The notes under the pieces: model-generated
Told to the model about the DNA's origin: nothing
Seen by the model: only the letters and a program-made list of their open reading frames with translations
Database searches by the model: none
Source of the DNA: JAHIKV01 sp965195225
GTDB taxonomy: Bacteria; Planctomycetota; Planctomycetia; Pirellulales; Thermoguttaceae
Assembly: GCA_965195225.1 (NCBI GenBank)
Contig: CBDAFL010000085.1
Coordinates: forward strand, 1 to 64,000
DNA length: 64,000 nt
Direction: 5' to 3'
Shown: piece by piece, positions 25,777 through 33,549 of the stretch
How positions within the stretch are numbered: position 1 is the stretch's first letter
How the letters are laid out: every line of letters starts with the position of its first letter
Made by a program: the position numbers and the translations under genes

Positions 25777-26571
25777 CTGCTTCGCCACCTCGATAGCCAA
25801 CGGCGTCTTGGGCGCGAAGTGTTCGGCCACTTGCTCGACGATGTCCTCGGGTGTCGCCTGATCGAGCGGGATTTCGTCGTGGTAGTAGACCTCGGCGTTG
25901 ACCAGTTTTTCGGCCACTTCGAGCCGGCTGCGCAGATTTGTCACCAGTTCCTTGACGCGCCCCAGCCGGCTATCGTCGAATTGATACTCGCTGGTCGCCC
26001 TGGCGGCGGCAATCATCTGCAAGCGGGCTTCAAGGTTCTCGACCTCGACCTGCAACTGACGCTTCGAGGCCAACATGCCTTCGAGTTTCTGCCGGGCGGC
26101 CTTCAGACTCTTCTCCCGGGCGTTGCGAATCTCGCTGAAACTGGCCAAGGTGGCCTCGCCGGTCTTGTAGCGATTGAACCTGCCGGCCAGATCGGCGCGG
26201 ACCTCGTCCACCGTGTAGCTCCGCGAGGCGTAGACGAAGGTATCCTTGCCCGAAGCCAGATCGGTATTCAACCGCAGGAGCTGTTCCTTTTCCTTTTCGA
26301 GCCGCGAGCGGCACTCGGCGATCTGCTCCTCGAGCCGCGCGACCTCGACCTCTTCCTTGGCGATGACGTGCATGTTCTTTCGGACCTCTGGCACGAGGTC
26401 TTGAATCATGCCCCGCGCGCGATCGACCTGGAACTCGATGGGCACGGACTCGCTCGCCGCGTCGGTCACGTAGCCGACCGAGGTGCGGAGATAGCTGCAG
26501 GCGTCGCGCCCGACCAGCAGCACGCCGAGCAGCACCACGCCGCCGCCGATTACCAATACTTTCTTAACCAT
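25774..26571 (-). CDS. membrane-anchored coiled-coil protein
   Basis: A 265-residue protein with one N-terminal membrane helix (KKVLVIGGGVVLLGVLLVG) followed by long charged helices. Heptad-like segments run roughly 75-105 (KEEVEVARLEEQIAECRSRL) and 150-190 (KSLKAARQKLEGMLASKRQL). No enzymatic motif is seen. Similar single-helix coiled-coil proteins are frequent in Planctomycetes, without known function. A perfect AGGAGG lies 8 bases before the ATG. The stop codon is the first TAG of a tandem repeat. Confidence 0.7.
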   Translation of the reverse strand: MVKKVLVIGGGVVLLGVLLVGRDACSYLRTSVGYVTDAASESVPIEFQVDRARGMIQDLVPEVRKNMHVIAKEEVEVARLEEQIAECRSRLEKEKEQLLRLNTDLASGKDTFVYASRSYTVDEVRADLAGRFNRYKTGEATLASFSEIRNAREKSLKAARQKLEGMLASKRQLQVEVENLEARLQMIAAARATSEYQFDDSRLGRVKELVTNLRSRLEVAEKLVNAEVYYHDEIPLDQATPEDIVEQVAEHFAPKTPLAIEVAKQ

Positions 26572-26792
26572 GACCGGGACCTCCTAATTTGGGGTACAAT
26601 TGTCCTGTGGCACAGTTCTTTTGTAGCTGTGCTACATTTCCAAGACAGGTTCTAATGGTAATTCGCCGCCGAGGAGCGGATATTGGAAACCGCCAAAGAA
26701 TAATGCTTCCCCCAGGACGGAGGGGTGCCGCCGCCGAGTTGCCGACGACTCTTTTCCGTCGGGCATAGGACGCATAAACTACCTTGCATATA

Positions 26793-27920
26793 ATGTCTTT
26801 TTCTCCCAACCAACTTGTCCAGCTAATACACGATTCGCCGTGGCGGATCGTATTGGCGGCGACCGGCGGGGGGAGCCGGGCAATCGTCGATCTGCTGGAA
26901 GTCCCCGGCGGCTCGAAAACGCTTCTCGAAGCCGTCGTCCCCTACTCGGCCCCGGCGATGGTCGAGTGGCTGGGTGGAGCGCCGGACGAGTTCTGCTCGG
27001 CCGCGACCGCCCGGGCAATGGCGATGGTCGCCTTCCAGCGGGCGCGTCGATACGAAGAACCCGAGAGCACCGTGGCGGGAGTGGCCTGTACGGCCAGCTT
27101 GGCGTCCGATCGGCCGAAGCGTGGCCCGCACCGCATCCACGTTGCCGTGCAAACCATCGGCGAGACCACCGTCTGGCATCTGCAATTGCTCAAAGAACGC
27201 CGCAGCCGTGTGGAAGAAGAGCGGTTGGCCGGGCGGCTGCTGCTCAGCGCCGTCGCCGCGGCCTGCGACGTTCCCGATCGGCTCGAACTCGAACTGCTCG
27301 AAGGCGAGCGGGTTGAGAAGTCGGGCACCCGTGCGTCGGCGGAATGGCAAAACCTGCTGCTGGGCAATGTCGAGAGCGTCCGCGTCGGCCCGGAGGGCGA
27401 ACCGCCGCGGCTCGTTTTTCCCGGCGCCTTCAATCCATTGCACGCCGGCCATCGCCGCATGGCCCAGATTGCTCGGGATATGACGCAGCAGCCCGCGGTC
27501 GTGGAAATCTCCATCGTCAACGTGGACAAGCCGCCGTTGGATTACATGGAGATCGAGCGCCGTCTGGGCCAATTTTTGCAGGAGTGGACGATCTATCTCA
27601 CCCGCGCGGCGAGGTTCGAGGAGAAATCGCGGCTGTTCGCCGGGGCGACGTTCATCGTCGGGGCCGACACGTTGCGTCGGATCGCCTCGCCGCAATACCA
27701 CGGCGACGACGCGGCGGCCTGCCGGGAATCGCTCGAGCGGATCGCCGCCAATGGATGCCGGTTCCTGGTATTCAACCGTTGCGAGGACGGCGGCGGGTTC
27801 GTCAGCCTCGCCGATCTGGATTTGCCCGACGTGCTTCGTTCAATATGCGAAGAAGTACCGCCGGAGGTTTTTCGCGACGACGTTTCCTCGACCGCGTTGC
27901 GGAAGTCAGGAGCGGGGTGA
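26793..27920 (+). CDS. CinA-like domain fused to a nicotinamide-nucleotide adenylyltransferase-like domain
   Basis: A 375-residue two-domain protein. Residues 1-165 match the CinA C-terminal/PncC fold (NMN deamidase): VLAATGGGSRAIVDLLEVPG, then AVVPYSAPAMVEWLGG. The catalytic Ser of the usual 'AESCTGG' is replaced by Ala here (LAATGGG). Residues 205-375 are a nucleotidyltransferase with FPGAFNPLHAGHRRMA (the HxGH nucleotide-binding motif) and VSSTALRKS, equivalent to the 'iSST.iR' end motif of NMN/NaMN adenylyltransferases. From memory, plants carry the same two-domain arrangement. An NAD-related job is likely, but the first domain may be inactive. ATG at 26793; its 3' end overlaps convergent folC by 15 bases. 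Confidence 0.8.
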   Translation: MSFSPNQLVQLIHDSPWRIVLAATGGGSRAIVDLLEVPGGSKTLLEAVVPYSAPAMVEWLGGAPDEFCSAATARAMAMVAFQRARRYEEPESTVAGVACTASLASDRPKRGPHRIHVAVQTIGETTVWHLQLLKERRSRVEEERLAGRLLLSAVAAACDVPDRLELELLEGERVEKSGTRASAEWQNLLLGNVESVRVGPEGEPPRLVFPGAFNPLHAGHRRMAQIARDMTQQPAVVEISIVNVDKPPLDYMEIERRLGQFLQEWTIYLTRAARFEEKSRLFAGATFIVGADTLRRIASPQYHGDDAAACRESLERIAANGCRFLVFNRCEDGGGFVSLADLDLPDVLRSICEEVPPEVFRDDVSSTALRKSGAG

Positions 27921-29405
27921 TAAAGGTCGCTCGGCTATTAGACGGCGCATCTCGGCGGCGATGAAGAACGAGCCGGTGACGCAAATCAGATCGTCCGGCT
28001 GGGCTAGGCGACCGACCGCGTCCCAGGCGTCGGCCGGCGTGGGAGCGATCTCGATGTTTGCAGCCCTCACCCCCGGCCCCTCTCCCAAAGGGAGAGGGGA
28101 GACTTCGGTTGGTGCGGCAGTTGAACTGCCGCACCAATAGGTCGCCAACTTCTGTAACTCCTCGGGCGGGACGCCGCGAGGATTGTTCGTGTAGCGGGTC
28201 AATATCACGTGGTCGAAGCGGCCAAGCAAAACTTGAAACATGCCGCCGATGTCCTTGTCTTGGGTCGCGGCGAAGACGAGCACTCGTCGGGCAGCGGGAA
28301 AACTCTCATCGAGCACATCGACCAGCGCCTCGATGGAAGCGCCGTTATGGGCGGCGTCGAGTACCACGGCTGGCCGCCGCGAGAGAACTTCCACCCGCGC
28401 CGGCCAGACGACCTCGGCCAGACCGCGGCGGATTGCGGCCTCGGGTATCGTCCAACCGCTTCGGCGGAGTTCCTCGATGGCCGCCAGCGCGACGGCCGCG
28501 TTGGCGGCCTGGTGCCGGCCGAGCATGGCGAGTATAAAGCCGCGACCGTCGGTCGCGCTGGAGGGCGCGACCGACGGTCGCGGCTTTATGAAGTCGAATC
28601 GAGCGGGCGACGGGGCCTTTTCCAGATGACGCGGCGGGTGGTACTCGAAGTCGAAATCGACGCCCAACTGCACCAGCCGGCAGCCAGCGGCCGCGGCGGC
28701 GCGACCGATCACTTCTCGCGGCCGTTCGGCGCGTACGCCGCTGATGACCGTCGTGCCGGGCTTGATTATGCCTGCCTTTTCCGCCGCGATGGACTCGAGC
28801 GTTTCGCCCAACTGTCGGGTGTGGTCGATGCTGATGCTGGTGATGATCGACAGGCAGGGCGAGCAGACGTTGGTTGAATCGAGCCGGCCGCCAAGCCCCA
28901 CTTCCAAAACGGCTGCTTCAACTTTTCGGATTGCAAAATGCTTCAGCGCCGTCGCGGTGATGATCTCAAAATAGGTTGGACCATGTTCGGGCGGATCGCA
29001 ACGCGCCGCCGCGCGGTCCATCGCCTCGACCTCCGGGCGGACCAAATCGACCAGCTCGGCATACTCCTCCGGCGGACAAGGCCGGGCATCGATCGCCATC
29101 CGCTCCTCGACCCGGTCGAGATGCGGCGAGGTGAACAGTCCGGCGCGATAGCCCGTCGCCGTGAAAATCGCGGCGATCATTGCCGCGGTCGAGCCTTTTC
29201 CCTTGGTGCCCGCGATATGGACGATGGGCATCGACTCTTGCGGGTTGTCGAGCCGCCGGAGCAGTTCCCGCATCCGGTCGAGTTTCAGCGCCTCCTCGGA
29301 GTTCGGCATCGACTGGGTTCGCTCGTAGTCGATCCGCCCGGCGAGGAAGCGCAAAGCGGCTTCCCGCCGTGGCGGGGGACGGTCGGTGGTAATGCGAGGT
29401 GACAT
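27906..29405 (-). CDS. folC: folylpolyglutamate/dihydrofolate synthase with two in-frame palindromes
   Basis: A 499-residue Mur-ligase-family enzyme that adds glutamate to dihydropteroate or folates using ATP. Visible: HIAGTKGKGSTAAMIAAIF (P-loop), FTSPHLDRVEERM, EVGLGGRLDSTN, SISIDHTRQLGETLE, IAAEKAGIIKPG (carbamylated-lysine loop), VLDAAHNGASIEAL. The usual length is about 420-440. Two insertions account for much of the excess: FIKPRPSVAPSSATDGRGFI (28533-28589) and EVSPLPLGEGPGVRAA (28062-28102), both translations of dispersed palindromes. Key residues around them seem intact, so the enzyme is probably active. ATG at 29405 taken; a TTG at 29417 is an alternative. Confidence 0.93.
   Translation of the reverse strand: MSPRITTDRPPPRREAALRFLAGRIDYERTQSMPNSEEALKLDRMRELLRRLDNPQESMPIVHIAGTKGKGSTAAMIAAIFTATGYRAGLFTSPHLDRVEERMAIDARPCPPEEYAELVDLVRPEVEAMDRAAARCDPPEHGPTYFEIITATALKHFAIRKVEAAVLEVGLGGRLDSTNVCSPCLSIITSISIDHTRQLGETLESIAAEKAGIIKPGTTVISGVRAERPREVIGRAAAAAGCRLVQLGVDFDFEYHPPRHLEKAPSPARFDFIKPRPSVAPSSATDGRGFILAMLGRHQAANAAVALAAIEELRRSGWTIPEAAIRRGLAEVVWPARVEVLSRRPAVVLDAAHNGASIEALVDVLDESFPAARRVLVFAATQDKDIGGMFQVLLGRFDHVILTRYTNNPRGVPPEELQKLATYWCGSSTAAPTEVSPLPLGEGPGVRAANIEIAPTPADAWDAVGRLAQPDDLICVTGSFFIAAEMRRLIAERPLSPRS
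28062..28138. repeat. two palindromes inside folC
   Basis: CCTCACCCCCGGCCCCTCTC plus the CTCTCCCAAAGGGAGAG hairpin (28062-28102), followed by TTGGTGCGGCAGTT / AACTGCCGCACCAA (28109-28137). Both are read in frame in folC. Confidence 0.9.
28533..28589. repeat. TATAAAGCCGCGACCGTCGG palindrome inside folC
   Basis: Arms 28533-28558 and 28565-28589, perfect over about 24 bases (ATAAAGCCGCGACCGTCGG ... CCGACGGTCGCGGCTTTAT). Same family as 24656-24746. Confidence 0.93.
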
Positions 29406-29500
29406 GGAGGAGTTCAATTCTCAGTAGATATGTGCAAACTACATTCTACTCTAATCGTGCCCGCGTGTCGGCGCAGCATGGACGTTTGTGAATCGTCGCG

Positions 29501-29633
29501 CTAGTGGTCCACCAAGTGGAAACTGATAGGTTGGCTCGTTGGGTGCCACTGGCTTTGCCAGTGTTGCATCGAGGCAAGCACTGGCAGAGCCAGTGGCACC
29601 CAACCTGTCAAACCCAACTTGGCGGACCGCTAG
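29501..29633. repeat. MITE-like nested palindrome with CTAGYGGTCC ends
   Basis: Outer arms CTAGTGGTCCACCAAGT (29501-29517) and ACTTGGCGGACCGCTAG (29617-29633), inner arms GTTGGGTGCCACTGGC... (29538-29563) and ...GCCAGTGGCACCCAAC (29579-29604). One end supplies the TAG stop codon of the gene at 29630. Confidence 0.88.
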
Positions 29634-29815
29634 CTTTCCGAGGGATCGTTGGAAAAGACGTAATCGTCCGGCAGGAGATTTTCGAGTTCGATGAGTTGCC
29701 GGTCGATGTGTTCGGTCTCCATGTCCAAATGGCACGCCATACGCCGCAACCACTCGTACTCTCCAATCAACCGATCTCTGTCCGCAATCAACCTTTTCTT
29801 GTCTTTGTCGGCCAT
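29630..29815 (-). CDS. small hypothetical coiled-coil protein
   Basis: A 61-residue acidic protein, MADKDKKRLIADRDRL then GEYEWLRRMACHLDME and a Leu-rich helix IDRQLIELENLLPDDY. Two amphipathic helices are likely. A good GGGAGGG ribosome site lies 5 bases before the ATG at 29815, which is the main evidence that it is a real gene. Its stop codon TAG is the terminal CTAG of the palindromic element at 29501-29633. No homologue is recognised. Confidence 0.55.
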   Translation of the reverse strand: MADKDKKRLIADRDRLIGEYEWLRRMACHLDMETEHIDRQLIELENLLPDDYVFSNDPSES

Positions 29816-30239
29816 TGTGCCCTCCCGTGCAAGACAAAGGGTTGCCTTGTCTCCTCGGCACCGGCGCAACAAACAGGGGGCGCCGAACCGGGGCCGCTTC
29901 CGAAACCCCCACGAAGGGGCACCACAGGACAGCACCCGGCCGACGCCCCCACAGCGGGGGCGCGGTCCAAGCACTGCTCCTGGGTTCATGGGTCCGAAGA
30001 CCCAAGTTCGTGGTTTTTCGGAAAGCAGTAACTTGACGCTCGCGCGTCAAAATCAAATTGTCGGCAGCATCCTACCACCCACAAGCAGAGGCCGCAAGGG
30101 GCCGCTTGTAACATCGGCAAGGGTATTTTATAGTAATGGCTTCGCGCCGGACAATATTAGGGTGTGAACACCTAGTTTGCCGGGAACGTATTGGACGATA
30201 CGTCATATTACGTCCCGCCGCGGCCCCGCGAGGTTCCAC
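29816..30239. other. intergenic region upstream of the ABC operon
   Basis: About 420 bases. Contains GC-rich imperfect repeats around 29878-29970 (GGGGGCGCCGAACCGG, CGCCCCCACAGCGGGGGCG) and the promoter candidate at 30106-30134. No gene is supportable. Confidence 0.4.
30106..30134 (+). promoter_or_regulatory. candidate sigma-70-like promoter of the ABC operon
   Basis: TTGTAA (30106-30111), 17-base spacer, TATAGT (30129-30134), about 105 bases before the ATPase start codon. Confidence 0.4.
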
Positions 30240-31133
30240 ATGCAGTCGGAAATCATCATCGAAACCCGAAATCTCACCAAGGTTTACCGCGATTTCTGGG
30301 GGCGTCAAAAAGTAAGGGCACTGAAGGCACTCGACCTGGAAGTCCGCCGCGGCGAGATTTTCGGGCTTCTTGGGCCTAACGGCTCGGGCAAGACCACCAC
30401 CATCAAATTGCTGCTCGGCCTGCTGTTCCCCACCACCGGCCAGGCCCTGGTCTTCGACCGAGACGCAAGGGAAGTGACCAAAAACGAGCGGATCGGCTAC
30501 CTCCCCGAGGAATCGTACCTCTATCGCTTCCTCAACGCCGAGGAGACGCTCGATTTTTACGGGCGGCTGTTCAACATGCCGCGAGCGGTCCGCCGCCAGC
30601 GGGTCGCCGACCTGATCGAGATGGTCGGCTTGGACTGGGCCAAGCGGCGGCAGTTGAAGGAATACAGCAAGGGCATGACCCGGCGCATCGGTCTGGCACA
30701 GGCGCTGATCAACGACCCGGAACTGATCGTGCTGGACGAACCGACCACGGGCCTCGACCCGATCGGCACCCGCGAGATGAAGGATCTGATCATCAAGCTC
30801 CGCGACGAGGGCAAAACGGTCCTCTTGTGCAGCCACCTGCTGGCCGACGTACAAGACGTTTGCGACCGTATCGCCATCTTGTATCAGGGAGAATTGAAGG
30901 AGATTGGCCGGGTGGACAGCCTGCTGAAGGTCCAAGACGTGACCGAAATCCGCGTTACGGGGCTTAGCGCCATCGCCCAAGAAGAGGTCAAACGGGCGAT
31001 CGAACACAACAACGGACACGTGCTCAACATCGGCAACCCGACCGCGACGCTCGAGGATCTGTTCCTGAAGATCATCCGCGAAAGCGAGGAGCATCCTGGC
31101 CGCAGAGTTCGGGGAGTCGCGGAGGATAATTAA
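30240..31133 (+). CDS. ABC transporter ATP-binding protein
   Basis: A 297-residue ATPase of the ABC-2 (drug/lipid exporter) type. Walker A GPNGSGKTTTIK, Q-loop region around GYLPEES, signature YSKGMTRRIGLAQ (a variant of LSGGQ), Walker B LIVLDEPTTGLDP, and switch His in VLLCSHLL. It powers the permease encoded just downstream. ATG at 30240 was taken because the ATPase fold (IIIETRNLTKVY) starts there. First gene of a three-gene operon with the permease (31320) and a TPR-like protein (33550); a palindromic repeat sits between it and the permease. Substrate not evident. Confidence 0.92.
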   Translation: MQSEIIIETRNLTKVYRDFWGRQKVRALKALDLEVRRGEIFGLLGPNGSGKTTTIKLLLGLLFPTTGQALVFDRDAREVTKNERIGYLPEESYLYRFLNAEETLDFYGRLFNMPRAVRRQRVADLIEMVGLDWAKRRQLKEYSKGMTRRIGLAQALINDPELIVLDEPTTGLDPIGTREMKDLIIKLRDEGKTVLLCSHLLADVQDVCDRIAILYQGELKEIGRVDSLLKVQDVTEIRVTGLSAIAQEEVKRAIEHNNGHVLNIGNPTATLEDLFLKIIRESEEHPGRRVRGVAEDN

Positions 31134-31163
31134 GGGTCTGGGGAAAAATTAGTTGTAGAATTT

Positions 31164-31245
31164 GGGTGGCACGTCCCTGAGCGTAGCGAAGGGCGTGGGA
31201 CACGACCAAACCACGCCCTTCGCTACGCTCAGGGACGTGCCACCC
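31164..31245. repeat. inverted repeat GGGTGGCACGTCCCTGAGCG family, copy 2
   Basis: Arms 31164-31198 and 31211-31245. Located inside the ABC operon between ATPase and permease genes, so it is probably transcribed and could form a stable hairpin in the mRNA. Confidence 0.9.
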
Positions 31246-31319
31246 TCATCGGAATTTCGCCAAGTTATATTTCTTCCCAGGTTCTAAGGAACGCAGACGG
31301 GAACGAGGAAGCCCCTACG

Positions 31320-33467
31320 ATGGTCATCGACATTACCGACGTAACGCCGCTGTTCATCTGGCTGTTTGGGCCGGAGTGGACCGAAGGACGTTTGTTCCAT
31401 CCGTTGCCGCTGACGGTGTTTCTTCTTTTGCTGATCGCCGGACTATCTTGGCTGGTTGCCCGCCTACGAAAGGGGCATGGCTCGACCGACCGCGGCGCCG
31501 CGAAGGCCATCGGCAGCGGATCGGCCGCGGCAATTGTTCTCATCGTGCTGGGAATTATCGCCTGGAAACTGCTCCTGCTGGGAAAGGCGAAGGAAATCGC
31601 CTGGACCTTGACGTTGGCTGATTTCGCGGAGGGATTGCGGAACTCTTGCTCTGGAGGGCTGCAATGGCTCCTGGGGAGCGGTTGGCATCAGGGTGCCTTG
31701 TATTGGTGGTTCCTGGTGATTATTTCAGCGGCGGCCGCGGTGTTTGTCGTCGGCTGGTTGGCGGTGGCGCTCAGACGCGGTCCGATCAAGGCCTTGGAGA
31801 TATCGGGCCAGGCAATCGGAGACTGTGCGTTGGACGTAATCCGCATCTCGCCGCGGCGCGTCGGCGCGCTGGCCTGGCTGGGGATCAAGGAGTCGATCCG
31901 CCGCCGGGTGATGGTGGTCTTCGCCGTGTTCATTTTGATCCTGCTGTTCGCCGGCTGGTTCCTCGATCCGGGAAGCATTGCCCCCGCGCGGTTGTATCTG
32001 AACTTCGTGCTAACCACCACCGGTTACCTGGTGATCCTATTGTTGTTGTTCCTCAGTTCGCTGAGTCTGCCGGCCGACATCAAAAGCTGCACCCTGCACA
32101 CGATCGTCACCAAGCCGGTGCGCTCCAGCGAGGTGGTGCTGGGGCGGATCGCGGGCTTCACCGCGGTGGCGACCTGCCTGCTGCTGATTATGGGGGTAAT
32201 CAGCTACTTTTTCGTCGAGCGCGGGTTGGCCCATACGCATGTAATAGACGCCGACAGCCTAAAAACCGTTGAATACGCCGGCCGGCCGACCGGACGCCAG
32301 GGTGTCACTACCCGTGTATACGAACATCGACACAAGGTGGGCGTCGATCCCTCGGGCAACGGGCGGGTGGAAACGGAACAAGGACACTGGCACGAATTGG
32401 ATGAGGACTGGAAAGAGTTGCTCTCGAAGGAGTCGGCCGGAAAGAAGTATCAACTCGGCCAGCCGGAAGGGATGCTGCTGGCCCGCGTGCCCGTCTACGG
32501 AAAGCTCGCGTTTCGGAACCGCGAGGGTAAATCGACCGACAAGGGCATCAACGTGGGCGATGAATGGACCTACCGCAGTTATATCGAGGGGGGATCGCTG
32601 GCCGCGGCCGTCTGGACCTTCCAGGGGATTACCGAGGAGCGGTTCCCAGCCGGCTTGCCCGTGGACATGACCCTCGGCATCTTCCGCACGCACAAGGGGA
32701 ACATCGAGAAAGGGGTGACGGGCAGTCTGCTGCTGAGAAACCCCCGCGCCGGGCCTGACGTCAAGCCAACGGAAGTGGAGATATTCCAGTCGAAGGAGTT
32801 CCAGATAGACAACCGGCTCATTCCCCGCGAGGTGCGGACTCCCGACGGGAAGAAGGTCGATCTGTTCAAGGAATTCGTCTCCGACGGTGAAGTGGAAATC
32901 TGGCTGCGTTGCGTCGACATGGCGCAGTATTTCGGCGTTGCACAGGCCGACATGTACCTCCGCGCCCACAACGCCTCGTTCGCGTGGAACTTCGCCAAGG
33001 GCTACTTCGGCATCTGGCTGCTGGGGCTGTTGGTGATCTCGTTGGGCGTGTTGTTCAGCACGTTCCTCAGCGGTCCGGTGGCCATTTTGGCCACCTTCGG
33101 AGCGTTGCTGGGCGGGCTGTTCCACGACTTCATGTTCCGCCTGGCGACCCACCAGACCTACGGCGGCGGACCGTTCGAGTCGATCGTCCGCATCCTCACT
33201 CAGGACAACGTTACTTCGGAAATGGAGCCGGGCCTGCGGACAACCGTGGTTCAGACCCTCGACCAGCCGGCGGCGTTTGGTCTCTGGCTGCTGGCCGCCG
33301 TGTTGCCCGACCTCTCCCGCTTCAACGTATTTTCCAAATGCGTCGCTTATGGGTTCAACATCCCCGGCGATACCATTTTGACGTATACCTGCCGGACGTT
33401 TGCGTTCGTATTGCCGTTGTTCGTGGCGGCGTATTTGTGCCTGAAGAACCGAGAGGTGGCACGATAA
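31320..33467 (+). CDS. ABC-2-type transporter permease, large form
   Basis: A 715-residue membrane protein. Hydrophobic segments are visible near 5-25, 37-52, 65-85, 120-148, 200-225, 233-255, 270-292, and again at 560-590, 592-612, 640-660 and 685-705. Between about 300 and 555 lies a large soluble domain. This two-part layout, ABC-2 membrane halves split by an extracytoplasmic domain, is typical of planctomycete exporters. GAGGAAG lies 7 bases before the ATG. It follows its ATPase and precedes the TPR-like gene; all are on the plus strand with short gaps. Cargo unknown. Confidence 0.85.
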   Translation: MVIDITDVTPLFIWLFGPEWTEGRLFHPLPLTVFLLLLIAGLSWLVARLRKGHGSTDRGAAKAIGSGSAAAIVLIVLGIIAWKLLLLGKAKEIAWTLTLADFAEGLRNSCSGGLQWLLGSGWHQGALYWWFLVIISAAAAVFVVGWLAVALRRGPIKALEISGQAIGDCALDVIRISPRRVGALAWLGIKESIRRRVMVVFAVFILILLFAGWFLDPGSIAPARLYLNFVLTTTGYLVILLLLFLSSLSLPADIKSCTLHTIVTKPVRSSEVVLGRIAGFTAVATCLLLIMGVISYFFVERGLAHTHVIDADSLKTVEYAGRPTGRQGVTTRVYEHRHKVGVDPSGNGRVETEQGHWHELDEDWKELLSKESAGKKYQLGQPEGMLLARVPVYGKLAFRNREGKSTDKGINVGDEWTYRSYIEGGSLAAAVWTFQGITEERFPAGLPVDMTLGIFRTHKGNIEKGVTGSLLLRNPRAGPDVKPTEVEIFQSKEFQIDNRLIPREVRTPDGKKVDLFKEFVSDGEVEIWLRCVDMAQYFGVAQADMYLRAHNASFAWNFAKGYFGIWLLGLLVISLGVLFSTFLSGPVAILATFGALLGGLFHDFMFRLATHQTYGGGPFESIVRILTQDNVTSEMEPGLRTTVVQTLDQPAAFGLWLLAAVLPDLSRFNVFSKCVAYGFNIPGDTILTYTCRTFAFVLPLFVAAYLCLKNREVAR

Positions 33468-33549
33468 GAGGGATTGGGAACTAATTAAGAGGGCTGGCCG
33501 GTTTACCGGCCAGTAATACCGCTTGCGGTTTCGCAACACGAGGTGGCCT

